Below are positions 14,989 to 23,683 of a stretch of 35,122 nucleotides of DNA, piece after piece. The translations under genes were made by a program, and so were the position numbers. The number at the start of each line of letters is the position of its first letter. Position 1 is the stretch's first letter. The stretch covers positions 1-35,122 of the forward strand of contig DASTPP010000037.1 of assembly GCA_035762175.1 (NCBI GenBank), read 5' to 3'. The DNA comes from DASTPP01 sp035762175 (GTDB lineage: Bacteria; Myxococcota_A; Polyangia; Polyangiales; Polyangiaceae). The notes beneath the pieces were generated by a model. That model had not been told where the DNA came from. It saw nothing but the letters and a program-made list of their open reading frames with translations, and did no database searches.

Positions 14989-15600
14989 TCACGACCGCTC
15001 GATGAGCAGCAAGAACTCGCAGGCCCGCGCGCCCTTCGACACGCAAGCCGTGCGCTCGACCCCGACCGAGCGCACCTCGCGCATCGCCCCCACGACGATC
15101 TCGAGGCTGCCCCCGATGGTGGGGCAGACGCGCGGGTCGTGGCCCCGCCAGTGGTGCACGCGAAGGGCTTGGTGCGCGCGCGAGAGCGACCGCACCTCGA
15201 CCCGCCCCGTGTTGCGAATGCGCGCCCAGGCCGTGTCGGCGTAGCGTGGCAGGCGCTCGGGCGTCACGAACAGCCCCAGCATCAGCTTGCCCACCAGGCC
15301 CGCGTCGCGCATGACGACGCGCCGGCCGAGCTCGCGCGCGTACGCCTCGATCGGCCTGCCCAAGAGCCGGGCGGCCGCCTCGATGTAGTCGCCGGCGGGC
15401 GCCTCGGGGTACCAGGCGGTCGCCAGGAACGAGCGCGAGAAGTACTCGCCCAAGACTGGATCTGCGTTGACCGCCTCGGCCGACACGCCCCCGTCGCGCA
15501 AGAGGAGGCGCGCCGCCTCGCGCGAGCTCAGGGCCACGGCGCCCTTCCAGCAAGGTACGTCGCCGGCGCCCTGCGACTTGTTCTCGCCGCTCCCGGCCAT
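14989..15600 (-). CDS. V4R/DUF2378-like small domain protein
   Basis: A 203-residue protein. The start chosen is the ATG at 15598-15600; a TTG 9 codons upstream is also open. The helical N-terminal part (SSREAARLLLRDGGVSAEAV) is followed by a C-terminal module with a GSLEIVVGAM helix, an alternating beta strand and the ending ACVSKGARACEFLLLIE. That last pattern, a Cys-rich strand before a final strand, is typical of V4R and heme-NO-binding-like domains and of the DUF2378 proteins common in myxobacteria. Such domains bind small ligands or mediate signalling. The exact family is uncertain. It is convergent with ohrR, whose open frame runs antisense through it. Confidence 0.68.
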   Translation of the reverse strand: MAGSGENKSQGAGDVPCWKGAVALSSREAARLLLRDGGVSAEAVNADPVLGEYFSRSFLATAWYPEAPAGDYIEAAARLLGRPIEAYARELGRRVVMRDAGLVGKLMLGLFVTPERLPRYADTAWARIRNTGRVEVRSLSRAHQALRVHHWRGHDPRVCPTIGGSLEIVVGAMREVRSVGVERTACVSKGARACEFLLLIERS

Positions 15601-15661
15601 GGCTACCGCCCGATCGATATAGCGCAAGCGCGCCCGGGGGCGAAGCCCCGCCGCGCCCGCC

Positions 15662-16582
15662 CTACGCCGCCCAGGGCTCGCCGCGGATGTGCTCGGCCAG
15701 TGTCTGCAAGAAGGCCCCGAGCGTCGGCGACGAGCTCGGCCGGGCCGAGAAGACCGCGTGGACGGGCGTCGGCTCGCCCCGCCAGGCGGCCAGCACCTCG
15801 ACGAGCGCGCCCCGCCCGAGCTCGTGCTCGCAGACGAGGCGCGGCAGGCGCGCGACCCCGAGGCCGGCGAGCGCCGCGTCGCGCACGACCCGGGCGCTCG
15901 TCGAGCAGAGGCGGGGCTCGAGCCGCAGCTCGGCCGCCTGCCGGCCCTTTTGAAAGCGCCAGCGCACGGGGGCGCCGCCCGGATCGCGCCCGTAGTGCAG
16001 CGCCGGCCACGACGCGAGCGCGCCGGGGTGCTCGACGGGCTCGGCCGCCCCCGCGATCAGCGCGGGGGCCGCGCAGCAGACCACCGGCACGGCCCCGAGC
16101 CGCCTCGCCCGCCGCGAGCCCTCGCGCAGCGGGCCGAGCCGGATGGCCAGATCGAGGTCGCGCCCGAGCAGGTCTTCGCGCTCGAGCGAGAAGAGCGCCG
16201 CCGCCCGCACCGCCGGCCACCGCGCCAGGAACTTCGCGAGCGCCGGGCCGATCACCAGCTCGCCGAAGAGCTCGGGCGCGGTCAGGCGCAGCGTGCCCGA
16301 GGGCGCCGCGCGCGCCGCGCGCATCGCCTCGGTCGCCGCGCGGGCCTCGGCGAGCACCCGCTCGGCGTGCCCGAAGAGGCGCCGGCCGGCGTCGGTCGGG
16401 CGCACCCGCCGCGTCGTGCGCTCGAGCAGCTCGAGACCGAGCTCGCGCTCGAGCGCCGTCACCCGCCGGTGCACCGCCTGCCGCGGCACCCCGAGCGCCC
16501 GCGCCGCGCCGCTGAAGCCGCCCGCGGCGACGACCTGCGCGTACGCGGCGAGGGCCGCGAGGTCCAAGATTTGTCCGCCCAT
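15662..16582 (-). CDS. LysR-family transcriptional regulator
   Basis: A 306-residue regulator. Residues 7-65 form the LysR winged helix (LAAYAQVVAAGGFSGAARAL, then VPRQAVHRRVTALERELG and LELLERTTRRVRPTDAG). The effector domain follows after a linker helix (GTLRLTAPELFGELVIGPAL). This ordering and length are typical of the AaeR/CrgA-like subgroup. It is divergently transcribed from the NmrA-like reductase gene with 105 bp between them and palindromes in the gap, so it probably controls that gene and itself. The inducer is unknown. Confidence 0.93.
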   Translation of the reverse strand: MGGQILDLAALAAYAQVVAAGGFSGAARALGVPRQAVHRRVTALERELGLELLERTTRRVRPTDAGRRLFGHAERVLAEARAATEAMRAARAAPSGTLRLTAPELFGELVIGPALAKFLARWPAVRAAALFSLEREDLLGRDLDLAIRLGPLREGSRRARRLGAVPVVCCAAPALIAGAAEPVEHPGALASWPALHYGRDPGGAPVRWRFQKGRQAAELRLEPRLCSTSARVVRDAALAGLGVARLPRLVCEHELGRGALVEVLAAWRGEPTPVHAVFSARPSSSPTLGAFLQTLAEHIRGEPWAA

Positions 16583-16584
16583 GA

Positions 16585-16597
16585 TGACAGATTGTCA
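16585..16597. promoter_or_regulatory. Palindrome TGACA-GAT-TGTCA, candidate LysR operator
   Basis: Perfect 5-bp arms around 3 bp lie just upstream of the LysR start, in the gap shared with the divergent reductase gene. A second TGTC...GACA pair occurs at about 16612-16629. Position and symmetry fit an autoregulatory LysR site. Confidence 0.48.
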
Positions 16598-16687
16598 CGT
16601 CCAGCCCTCATTGTCATCGCGGGGCGACAGCCTACCCTTGCTCGTCGAGGCCGCCGCACGAGGGCGAGCCCAAGGAGGCCGGTGGTG

Positions 16688-17593
16688 ATGAAGAAAGCGA
16701 TCGTACTGGCGGGGGCGACGGGCAAGCTCGGCTCGATGGTGGCGCGGGCGCTGCTCGATCGGCCCGACGTCGAGCTGCGCTGCGTGGTGCGGCCCGGCAG
16801 CCTGGGCAAGGCGGCGGGGCTCGCGGCGGCGGGCGCCCGCCTCTTCGAGGCCGGCCTCGACGCCGGCGACCGGGGCCTCGCCGCGGCGTGCGAGGGGGCC
16901 TTCGGGCTCGTCTCGGCGCTGCAGGGCGGCCCCGACGTCATCGTCGGCGGGCAGCTCGCGCTGCTCGCGGCGGCGCGCGCGGCGGGGGTGAGGCGCTTTC
17001 TGCCCTCCGACTACTCGTTCGACTTCTTCGGGCTCGGCGAGGGCGAGAACGTCAACTCCGACTGGCGCCGCGCCTTCGCCCGCGAGGCCGCGGGCGCGCG
17101 CGGCGAGGTGCGCGTCGTGCACGTGCTGAACGGCTGCTTCCTCGACCGCGAGGTGCTCTTCGGCTTCCTCGGCATGGTCGACCTCGCCGGGGGCCGCGCG
17201 TCCCTCTGGGGCGAGGGGCGCGAGCCGATGGGCTTCACGACCTACGGCGACACCGCGCGCTTCGCGGCCGCCGCGGCCTGCGCCGACGAGGCGCCGCCCG
17301 AGCGCCTGCACGTCGCCGGCGACGTGCTCGACTTCGCCGGCCTCGTCGCGGCCTACGAGCGGGGCTCGGGCAAGCGGCTGCGCGTCGAGCGCCGGGGCTC
17401 GCTCGCCGACCTCGACGCCGAGATCGCGCGGCGGCGCGAGGCCGAGCCCCACAACCTGTTCGCCTGGCTGCCCCTCATGTACCAGCGCGGCATGCTGAAC
17501 GGAAAGGGCAAGCCCGGCCCGCTCGAGAACGGGCGCTTCCCCGAGATCCGCCCGACGACGGTCGCCGAGTACGTTCGCGCCGAAGGGCTTTGA
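16688..17593 (+). CDS. NmrA-like NAD(P)-binding reductase
   Basis: A 301-residue atypical short-chain dehydrogenase. The N-terminus AIVLAGATGKLGSMVARALL carries the GxxGxxG nucleotide-binding loop. VRRFLPSDYSFDFFGL near residue 100 is typical of NmrA/isoflavone-reductase-like proteins. The ATG at 16688 follows AAGGAGG by about 9 bp; two in-frame GTGs immediately before it are alternatives. It may reduce a quinone or aromatic compound, or act as a redox sensor, as family members do both. The adjacent divergent LysR gene suggests inducible expression. The last codons and the stop lie inside a 37-bp tandem repeat. Confidence 0.88.
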   Translation: MKKAIVLAGATGKLGSMVARALLDRPDVELRCVVRPGSLGKAAGLAAAGARLFEAGLDAGDRGLAAACEGAFGLVSALQGGPDVIVGGQLALLAAARAAGVRRFLPSDYSFDFFGLGEGENVNSDWRRAFAREAAGARGEVRVVHVLNGCFLDREVLFGFLGMVDLAGGRASLWGEGREPMGFTTYGDTARFAAAAACADEAPPERLHVAGDVLDFAGLVAAYERGSGKRLRVERRGSLADLDAEIARRREAEPHNLFAWLPLMYQRGMLNGKGKPGPLENGRFPEIRPTTVAEYVRAEGL

Positions 17594-17706
17594 GCCGCAC
17601 GCTACCCCCGTCCGCGCCGAAGGGCTTGGGGCCGCGCGCTACCCCCGTCCGCGCCGAGGGGCTTGGGGCCGCGCGCTACCCCCGTCCGCGCCGAGGGGCT
17701 CTGCGC
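17572..17706 (+). repeat. 37-bp tandem repeats overlapping the 3' end of the NmrA-like gene
   Basis: Three 37-bp units start at 17596, 17633 and 17670 and are nearly identical (core GCTACCCCCGTCCGCGCCGA). A partial unit at 17572-17595 encodes the end of the upstream gene and its stop. The array lies in the intergenic gap before the O-antigen-ligase-like gene. Confidence 0.82.
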
Positions 17707-17800
17707 CGCGCCCCCCCGCCCGCGCGAGGCCGGGGCGTGCGTTCGCGCCAGAATCGGCTACTACGAGGGGCGGCCCCGCGTACGCTGGGGGGCGCGAGCG

Positions 17801-19087
17801 ATGCGAGCGTGGGCGCGCTGGGCGAGGCGAAACGGGCTGACGGCCCTCTGGCTCTCGCTCTTGCTCGCGGCGCCCGCGCTCGCGCTGGGGCGCCGGCCGA
17901 CGCAGTCGCTCGACCTGACGTTCCGCCGCTTCGCCCCTTACGCGAACGCCTCGTCGCGCCCGCTCTTCGTCGCGCTCGCCCTCGGGGCCCTCGCCGCGGC
18001 GCTCGCCCGGGCGCGCGCCCGCGGCGGCGCGCCCTCGCCGGCCGCGGCCCGGCTCGGCTCGCTCTTCGACGCCGGCCTCGCGCTCTACTTCGCCGGCGTC
18101 GCCGTCGCCGCCCTCGCCCTCGGCGAGCCCGGCCTGCGCATGTACCCGGCGCTCGCCTACCTGATGCTCGGCGCCTGCTCGCTCGCGGCCGCCTCGCTCG
18201 CCGTGCCCGCGCGCGTCGTGCGCTGGCTCGCGCTCGGCGTCGCCCTCGCGGTCTCGCTCGGCATCGTCGCCGAGGCCCAAGGGCTCTCGTGGGGGCCGTC
18301 GGTGCGGCCCGAGTACGTCCACCGGCCCGGGGGCTTCTTCGCCCACCGCAACAACGCCGGCGAGTTCCTCGCGCTCCTCGCGCCCGCCTGCGTCGTCGCC
18401 GCCGCGCCGCGCTGCCCCTGGGCGCTCGTGCCCCTCGGCGCCGCCCTCGCCCTCACCCGCAGCCGCACCGCCTGGGTCGTCGGCGGCTTCGGCCTCGCGC
18501 TCTTGCTCGTCTACTCGGCGCGCTCGCGCCGCCGCCCGCGCGCCCTCGCGGCCGCCGGCGTGCTCGCCGGGGCGCTGGCCGCTCCGTTCGCGCCGACCGC
18601 GCTCCGGTGGAGCTCGGCCGACCCCTACGGCGAGTCGGTGCGCCGCCTGGTCGATCTCCGCGAGGGCTCGGGCGCCCTGCGCGTCGGGCAGTACGGCGCC
18701 ACCCTGCGCGCGGCCGGCAGCCGGCTCTGGCTCGGGCTCGGGCCCGACCAGTGGCACCGCGTCGTGCGGCCGCGCGAGCCGGCGTTCGCGCGCAATTACA
18801 TCCCGTTTAGCGAGTACTTGCGCTCGCTCGCCGACGGCGGCGCCCTCTCGCTCGCCGGCCTCGCGCTGATGCTGGGCTCGGCCGGCGCCCTGGCCCACCG
18901 CCGCCGGCGCGCCCTGCCCGAGGGCCCCGCCTTCGTCGCGTCGATGGCGCTCTTGAGCGCGGTGAGCCCCCCGCTCTTTCGCCTCGAGACCGTCGCGCTC
19001 TGGTCGGTCGTCACGCTGACGCTCTTGCCGCGCGACGGGGCCGGGCCCCGCCCGAAGCCCCGCCCGGGCGGGCCGGCGGCCGCTTTA
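17801..19087 (+). CDS. O-antigen ligase/polymerase-like membrane protein (3' end unclear)
   Basis: A polytopic membrane protein with about ten hydrophobic segments from residue 15 to 420. It has the Wzy_C/WaaL-type feature HRNNAGEFLALLAPA (H182-N185) before a helix, followed by TRSRTAW (219-225), and a large loop at about 270-340 containing GLGPDQWHR. Such proteins polymerise or ligate lipid-linked glycans on the periplasmic face. ATG 17801 follows a GGGGGGCGAG stretch. No stop codon occurs where the last helix ends. The frame reads TTA at 19085-19087, which is the complement of the convergent amidase stop, and continues open to 20299. A single-base change in the GC runs at 19030-19085 would bring TAG 19086-19088 into frame. 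The function call is by fold; the 3' end is unresolved. Confidence 0.68.
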
Positions 19088-20233
19088 GCGCGGGGCCGCG
19101 CGGGCGGGGTGCGCGTCGTACGCCTCGCGGACGTAGCGCAGGTAGCGCCCCCAATCCCAGTCGGGCCCGGGGTCGGTGTGGTCGGAGCAGTCGGGCGCCT
19201 CGCCGTGGCCGAGAATGTGCTCTCGGTCGGGCGCGATGCCCCGGCGCGCCGCGATGTCGGCCACGAGCCTGGCCGAGGCGCGGTAGAGCTCGTCGCTGAA
19301 CCAGACCCGCCCGGCCCCGCTCATGGCCTCGTGCTCGATGCCGACCGAGTGCTCGTTGAAGCACGCGTCGTGAAAGGCGACGTCGGCCTCGTCGATGAAC
19401 TGCACCGCGAAGCCGTCTTGCGCGCGCAGCCCGTAGTGCGAGCCGACGCCCGTCCTGGGCGCGCGAAAGTAGCCGACCGTGGCGGCGAAGGGCAGCTCGG
19501 TCGTGTGCACGATCAGGTGCGTGATCGGGCGGGGGCCGGGCTTCTCGGGCGGGCGGTGCGAGGCGCCCGACGCGCCGACGTAAGGCACCCCGGGCGCGCC
19601 GGCGGGCGCGGGCGCGGGCAGCCCCGGCAGCTCGGGCGCGCGGGCCGCCCCGCCGGCCGCCGCCGCCTCGAACGCCGCGCCCTCGTCGTCGACCCCCCGG
19701 AAGCCCTGGCGCCAGAGCCGCAGCACGCCGTCGGCGTAGAGCGAGGCGGCGAGCGCGTCGCGGCCGCCGAAGAAGTGCCGGAGCGCCGCGTCCCAGCCGT
19801 CGGGCTCGCCGCGGCGGCCCGCGGGCGGCGCGCCGGGCGCCGCGGCCAGGAGCCGGGCGGCCGCCTCGAGGCCCAACGCGGGCTCGGACCGCACCCGCGC
19901 GACGTCGACCCCCAGCAAGGCGGCGCCCGCCGTGGGGCTGCGGGCGCCGAAGGCCTCGTGCAAGCGCACCCAGCCCCGGCCCCCCTCGCGCACCGGCAAC
20001 GCCGTCACGCGCCCCCGGCCGTCGGCATACGCGACGGAGAGCACCAGGCCCTCGGGCAGCTCGGCCCGCTGGGCCGCGACGCGCGCCGCCTCGGCGAGCG
20101 TGGGCTTGCGGGTCGCGCACCACAGAAACGCCGCGAGGCCGAGCGCGCCGGCGACGAGGCCGCCGGCGGCCGCGAGGTGGCCGGGCCGGACGCGCCCGGG
20201 CCAGGGGCGACGCTTCGGAGGGCCCTCGCGCAC
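19085..20233 (-). CDS. N-acetylmuramoyl-L-alanine amidase (Amidase_2) with N-terminal anchor
   Basis: A 382-residue protein starting at GTG. Residues 20-40 are a hydrophobic anchor or signal. Residues 45-180 resemble a degenerate lysozyme-like helper region (GRGWVRLHEAFG, LLGVDVARV, DGWDAALRHFFGG). Residues 235-370 are Amidase_2: THLIVHTTE with H243, HYGLRAQDGFAVQFIDE, SVGIEHE with E300, and LGHGEAPDCSDHTDPGPDWDW with H343 and D354, the expected zinc ligands. It cleaves the bond between muramic acid and the stem peptide in the periplasm. It is divergent from the transglycosylase gene, suggesting paired peptidoglycan remodelling. Confidence 0.9.
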   Translation of the reverse strand: MREGPPKRRPWPGRVRPGHLAAAGGLVAGALGLAAFLWCATRKPTLAEAARVAAQRAELPEGLVLSVAYADGRGRVTALPVREGGRGWVRLHEAFGARSPTAGAALLGVDVARVRSEPALGLEAAARLLAAAPGAPPAGRRGEPDGWDAALRHFFGGRDALAASLYADGVLRLWRQGFRGVDDEGAAFEAAAAGGAARAPELPGLPAPAPAGAPGVPYVGASGASHRPPEKPGPRPITHLIVHTTELPFAATVGYFRAPRTGVGSHYGLRAQDGFAVQFIDEADVAFHDACFNEHSVGIEHEAMSGAGRVWFSDELYRASARLVADIAARRGIAPDREHILGHGEAPDCSDHTDPGPDWDWGRYLRYVREAYDAHPARAAPR

Positions 20234-20316
20234 GCCCGCACGCTACGTCGCCCCGCGCGCGCCGTCGATACGGCTCGTGCGCCGCGGGCCGGCCCGTAGC
20301 AGAATGCGCCGCCGAC

Positions 20317-21330
20317 GTGGGGCGCTCCGACGACCGACCCGGTTCGAGCTGGCGCGCGCGCTTCGCCGCGCGGGCGCGCCGGGCGCGCGGCGGCGTTCGG
20401 CGGTGGCGGCGCGGGCTCGCGGCGCTCGCCCTCGGGGCCCTCGCGGCCGCGCTGGCGTTCTGGGCGAGCCTGCCCCCCGTCGGCGAGCTCGCCTCCGCGA
20501 TGCCGCGAACGACGGCCTACATGCGCCTGCGGGCGCGCGAGGCCGGCCGGCCCGACGACGCCTACGCGGTCGAGCCGACGCCGCTCGGCCGGGTGAGCCC
20601 GCTCGTCGCCTGCGCCGTCGTCAAGGCCGAAGACGGCTCGTTCTTCGAGCACGAGGGCTTCGACACCGCGCAGATTCGCCGCGCCCTCGGCCGGGCCGCC
20701 CGCGGGGGGCCCGCCCTCGGCGCGAGCACGCTCTCGCAGCAGCTCGCCCGCAACCTCTTTCTGAGCCCCGAGCGCACGGCGCTGCGCAAGCTGCGCGAGG
20801 CGACCCTCACCTACGCGCTCGAGCGCCGCCTGCCCAAGCCGCGCCTGCTCGAGCTTTACCTGAACGTCGTCGAGTGGGGCCCCGAGCTCTGGGGCGTGGG
20901 CCCCGCGGCGCGGGCCTACTTCGGCAAGGCGCCCGAGGGCCTCGACGCCTTCGAGGCCTCGCTGCTCGCCGGCCTGCTCGCCGCGCCCCGCGCGCCCCTC
21001 GCCGGCGCGAACCTCGAGCGCGTGGCGGGCGTGCAGCGCCGCGTGTTGCTCCAGCTCTACGCCTCCGACCTCGTCGACGTCGGCGAGTACGCCGCGGCGA
21101 TCGGGCGCGTCTCGGCCCTGCGCGCGGCGCTCGGCCGGGGCCTGCCCCTGCCCGAGGCCTTGCGCGAGGCCGCCGCGGCCGCCCCCTCGCGCGCCCTCCC
21201 GACGCTGGCGCAGCTCGGCCCGCCCCTCGCGCGCGCCGAGGCGCTCGAGACGCACTGCGGCCGCGCCCACGAGCAGGCCTACCGCGCGCGCTACCTCGAG
21301 CTGCGCGCGAAGGCGGTCGCCCCTGACTGA
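20317..21330 (+). CDS. mtgA: Monofunctional peptidoglycan glycosyltransferase (GT51)
   Basis: A 337-residue inner-membrane enzyme with a GTG start. Residues 33-52 form the membrane anchor. GT51 motifs follow in order: EDGSFFEHEGFD (105-116, catalytic E105), GASTLSQQLARNLFL (135-149), LRKLREATLTYALERRLPK, and ELYLNVVEWGPELWGVGPAARAYFGK. It polymerises lipid II into glycan strands and has no transpeptidase domain. The C-terminus extends about 90 residues past the domain. The last codons and the TGA stop lie inside a hairpin that forms the left end of a repeat element. The symbol mtgA follows the family. Confidence 0.92.
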   Translation: MGRSDDRPGSSWRARFAARARRARGGVRRWRRGLAALALGALAAALAFWASLPPVGELASAMPRTTAYMRLRAREAGRPDDAYAVEPTPLGRVSPLVACAVVKAEDGSFFEHEGFDTAQIRRALGRAARGGPALGASTLSQQLARNLFLSPERTALRKLREATLTYALERRLPKPRLLELYLNVVEWGPELWGVGPAARAYFGKAPEGLDAFEASLLAGLLAAPRAPLAGANLERVAGVQRRVLLQLYASDLVDVGEYAAAIGRVSALRAALGRGLPLPEALREAAAAAPSRALPTLAQLGPPLARAEALETHCGRAHEQAYRARYLELRAKAVAPD

Positions 21331-21614
21331 AGTCAGGGGCAACGAACGCCCCTTGGTGCCGCCCGGCAGCGGAGCCGATTCGGCGGTTAAAGCCCGCCCC
21401 CTCGCCGGGGGCAGGGCTCCCGCGGGCTCCGGCTTCCGGGCGAGCTCCGAACGCCGCGCGTAACCGCGACGCTCGGCGAGCTTCGAACGCCGCGCGTCGC
21501 TGCGACGCCCGGGCGAGCGCGAAGCGGCTCGCTTCGCGGGAGCCCTGCCTCCGGCAGGGCTTTGCGAGCCGTTTCCAAGGGTGTTCGTTGCCCCCGACTT
21601 CCGTCGGGGGCAAC
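21319..21614. repeat. Nested inverted-repeat element between convergent genes
   Basis: The two ends are inverted near-copies of about 35 bp. The left end (21319-21354) is a hairpin GCCCCTGAC-TGAA-GTCAGGGGC followed by AACGAACGCCCCTTGG. On the other strand, the right end has GTTGCCCCCGAC-GGAA-GTCGGGGGCAAC (21587-21614) followed by GAACACCCTTGG. Inside are perfect 15-bp inverted repeats (21410-21424 and 21535-21549), a 9-bp-stem hairpin (21541-21561) and two direct repeats of 36-37 bp (21439-21511). No protein is encoded. It resembles a miniature inverted-repeat or REP/BIME-type element and may also act as a two-way terminator. Confidence 0.72.
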
Positions 21615-21626
21615 GCCCCTGGGGCA

Positions 21627-23417
21627 TCAACCCGCCCCCTCGCGCATCGCCTCGAGCAGCACGCCGTAGACCCGCTGCCAGGTGGCGCCGCGGCTGAAGT
21701 TGTGGCCCTCGCGCTCGAAGGTCTCGAAGCGGTCCGACGGCCGCAGGCCGCCGGGCCCGCCCGCGATCGAGGCGAGCGCGGCGCGGGCCCGCTCGGGCGA
21801 TACCAGGGGGTCGGCCGCCCCGTGAAAGCCGAGCACGCGCCGCGGCCGGCCCCCGCGCGGCAGGGCGCCCGCGAACGACGCCGAGACCGCGACGAGCCCG
21901 CCGAGGCGCCCGCCGTCGAGCGTCGCCGCGATCGCCGCGAGGAAGGCGCCGTGGCTGTGGCCCCAGAGCCAGACCCGCCCTTCGGGCACGCCGAGGCGCT
22001 CGCGGGCGTACGCGGCCGCCCGCAGCACGTCGCGCGCCCGCGCCTCGTCGCCGCCGGGGGCCTCTTCGTGGCGCGCCCCGTAGCCCGAAGAGCCCCGGAA
22101 GTTCACCGACACGACGTGCACCCCGGCCGCGACGAGCACGTCGACCGCCTGCTGCCAGCCCCGCGTGCTCTGCGAATAGAGGCCCCCGTGCACGCGCACG
22201 AGCGCCCCGAGCGCCCCGCCCGCGGGCGCCCGCGCGCGCCAGACGTAGAGCGGCAAGCGCAGCCCGTCGTCGGCCCCGATCTCGTCGCGCTCGGCCGCCG
22301 CCTCGGGCAGCCCGGCGCGGCGCTCGGACGCGAACACCGTGCCCCCCGCCGCCCCGTCGAGGGGCACCTCGAGCAACGCCGGCGGACGCGCCCGCGCCGT
22401 GTAGAGCACCCACGCGACCCCGCCCGCCGCGTCGAGGCCGCTGACGATCGCGTTGCCCTCGCCGGGGCCGAGCCGGCGCGCCCCGCCCGCGTCGAGCGCC
22501 CAGAGGTGCAGCTCGCCGTCGGCGTTCTCGTGATAGAGCCGCGCCTTGCCCCCCGCCGCGTAGAGGGGCCCGCTCCGATCGGCGCCCTCGCCGCGCACCA
22601 GCGCGCGCGCCGCGCCGCCCTCGACGTCGACCTCGTAGAGGCCGCTGAACTCGTCGCCCGGCGCCCGGCCCGTCACGAGCAGCGAGCGCCCGTCCGGCGA
22701 CCAGGCGAGCGCCCGCGGCTCGAGCCCGCCCGAGAGGCGTAGCGACTGCACCGGGCCCCCCGCGGCGCGCGCGATCGCGATCGCCCCGGGACGGCCGCGC
22801 TCGACGGTCGCCAGCCGCTCGCCCTCCGGCGACCAGATGAAGCCCGTCCGCGGCGCGACGTCGTCGACGACGGCACGCGCCGGCGGGTCGCCGTTCGACC
22901 CCACCGTCACGAGCTCGCGCTTCGCCGAGCCCTGGCGCGTCTGCAGATACGCGAGCCGCTCGCCGGCGGGCGCCCAGCGCAGGGCCGTGGTCGTCGTCGG
23001 CGGGGCGTCGACCGGCCGGCGGGCCCCGCCCGCGAGGGCGTCCCAGGAGTAGAGGCGGTAGGCTCCGTCGCCCCCCTCGTCTTGCAAGAACGCGAGCCGC
23101 CTCCCGTCGTCGTGCCAGGTCGGCGCGAGCTGCGTGTCGGGCGAAGCGTCGCTCGCGACCACGCGGCCCGACTCGCGCTCGACGACGCGCAGCTCGAAGG
23201 ACGCGCGCCCCAGCACCTTCACGAGCAGGTGCCGCCCCGAGGGCGCCACGCTCACCGGAAAGGTACCGCCGGCCCCGAGCGCCTCGAGCAGCGGCCCGAG
23301 CGGGCGCGCGGGCTCGCGGGCCGCCGGCGCGCGCAACCGGCGCGCGGCCGCGGCGACGGCGCCCGCCGCGACGAGGGCGCCGCCGCCCGCGAGCACGAGG
23401 CGCCGAGGGCTACGCAC
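21627..23417 (-). CDS. S9 (prolyl oligopeptidase) family peptidase
   Basis: About 596 residues from the GTG at 23415-23417. The frame is open far upstream, through repeats without homology, so the exact start is uncertain. A hydrophobic segment at residues 6-25 suggests a membrane anchor or signal. Residues 45-340 form WD40-like beta-propeller blades (for example APTWHDDGRRLAFLQDE, LRWAPAGERLAYLQ, LAWSPDGRSLLVTG). The C-terminal alpha/beta-hydrolase domain has VRVHGGLYSQ, NFRGSSGYG, the nucleophile motif GHSHGAF (S488), HGAADPLVSP (Asp) and REGHNFSR (His). This order is typical of acylaminoacyl- or dipeptidyl-peptidase-like enzymes that trim short peptides. The substrate is unknown. It converges on mtgA. 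Confidence 0.88.
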   Translation of the reverse strand: MRSPRRLVLAGGGALVAAGAVAAAARRLRAPAAREPARPLGPLLEALGAGGTFPVSVAPSGRHLLVKVLGRASFELRVVERESGRVVASDASPDTQLAPTWHDDGRRLAFLQDEGGDGAYRLYSWDALAGGARRPVDAPPTTTTALRWAPAGERLAYLQTRQGSAKRELVTVGSNGDPPARAVVDDVAPRTGFIWSPEGERLATVERGRPGAIAIARAAGGPVQSLRLSGGLEPRALAWSPDGRSLLVTGRAPGDEFSGLYEVDVEGGAARALVRGEGADRSGPLYAAGGKARLYHENADGELHLWALDAGGARRLGPGEGNAIVSGLDAAGGVAWVLYTARARPPALLEVPLDGAAGGTVFASERRAGLPEAAAERDEIGADDGLRLPLYVWRARAPAGGALGALVRVHGGLYSQSTRGWQQAVDVLVAAGVHVVSVNFRGSSGYGARHEEAPGGDEARARDVLRAAAYARERLGVPEGRVWLWGHSHGAFLAAIAATLDGGRLGGLVAVSASFAGALPRGGRPRRVLGFHGAADPLVSPERARAALASIAGGPGGLRPSDRFETFEREGHNFSRGATWQRVYGVLLEAMREGAG

Positions 23418-23570
23418 CGGTCGAGCCCATACGCGGCCGCAACGACCGACGAAGGCCAGGGCACCGAGGGCTGCGCACGGGCGGAGCCTACCCCGCTTCT
23501 GCCTCCGGGCAGCCCGCGCTGGGCCTTCGTCGGTTCGCTCCGACACGCGAGAGGACGCTGCCCAGGACGC

Positions 23571-23683
23571 CGCCCAGGTGGATGACCGTTGCGAACCTGT
23601 TCGGGTGGTGGCCGGCCCGTCCGCCCAGGCCCTGCCCCGGGGGGACCACCCGAACAGGTTCGCAACGGTCATCCACCTGGGCG
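23571..23683. repeat. 39-bp perfect inverted repeat with a 35-nt loop
   Basis: Arms 23571-23609 and 23645-23683 are perfectly complementary. Each arm contains the short palindrome CGAACCTGTTCG or its complement CGAACAGGTTCG. The transcribed form would be a very long hairpin. It could be a transposon or integron-type recombination site, a small-RNA precursor or a termination structure. Confidence 0.82.
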
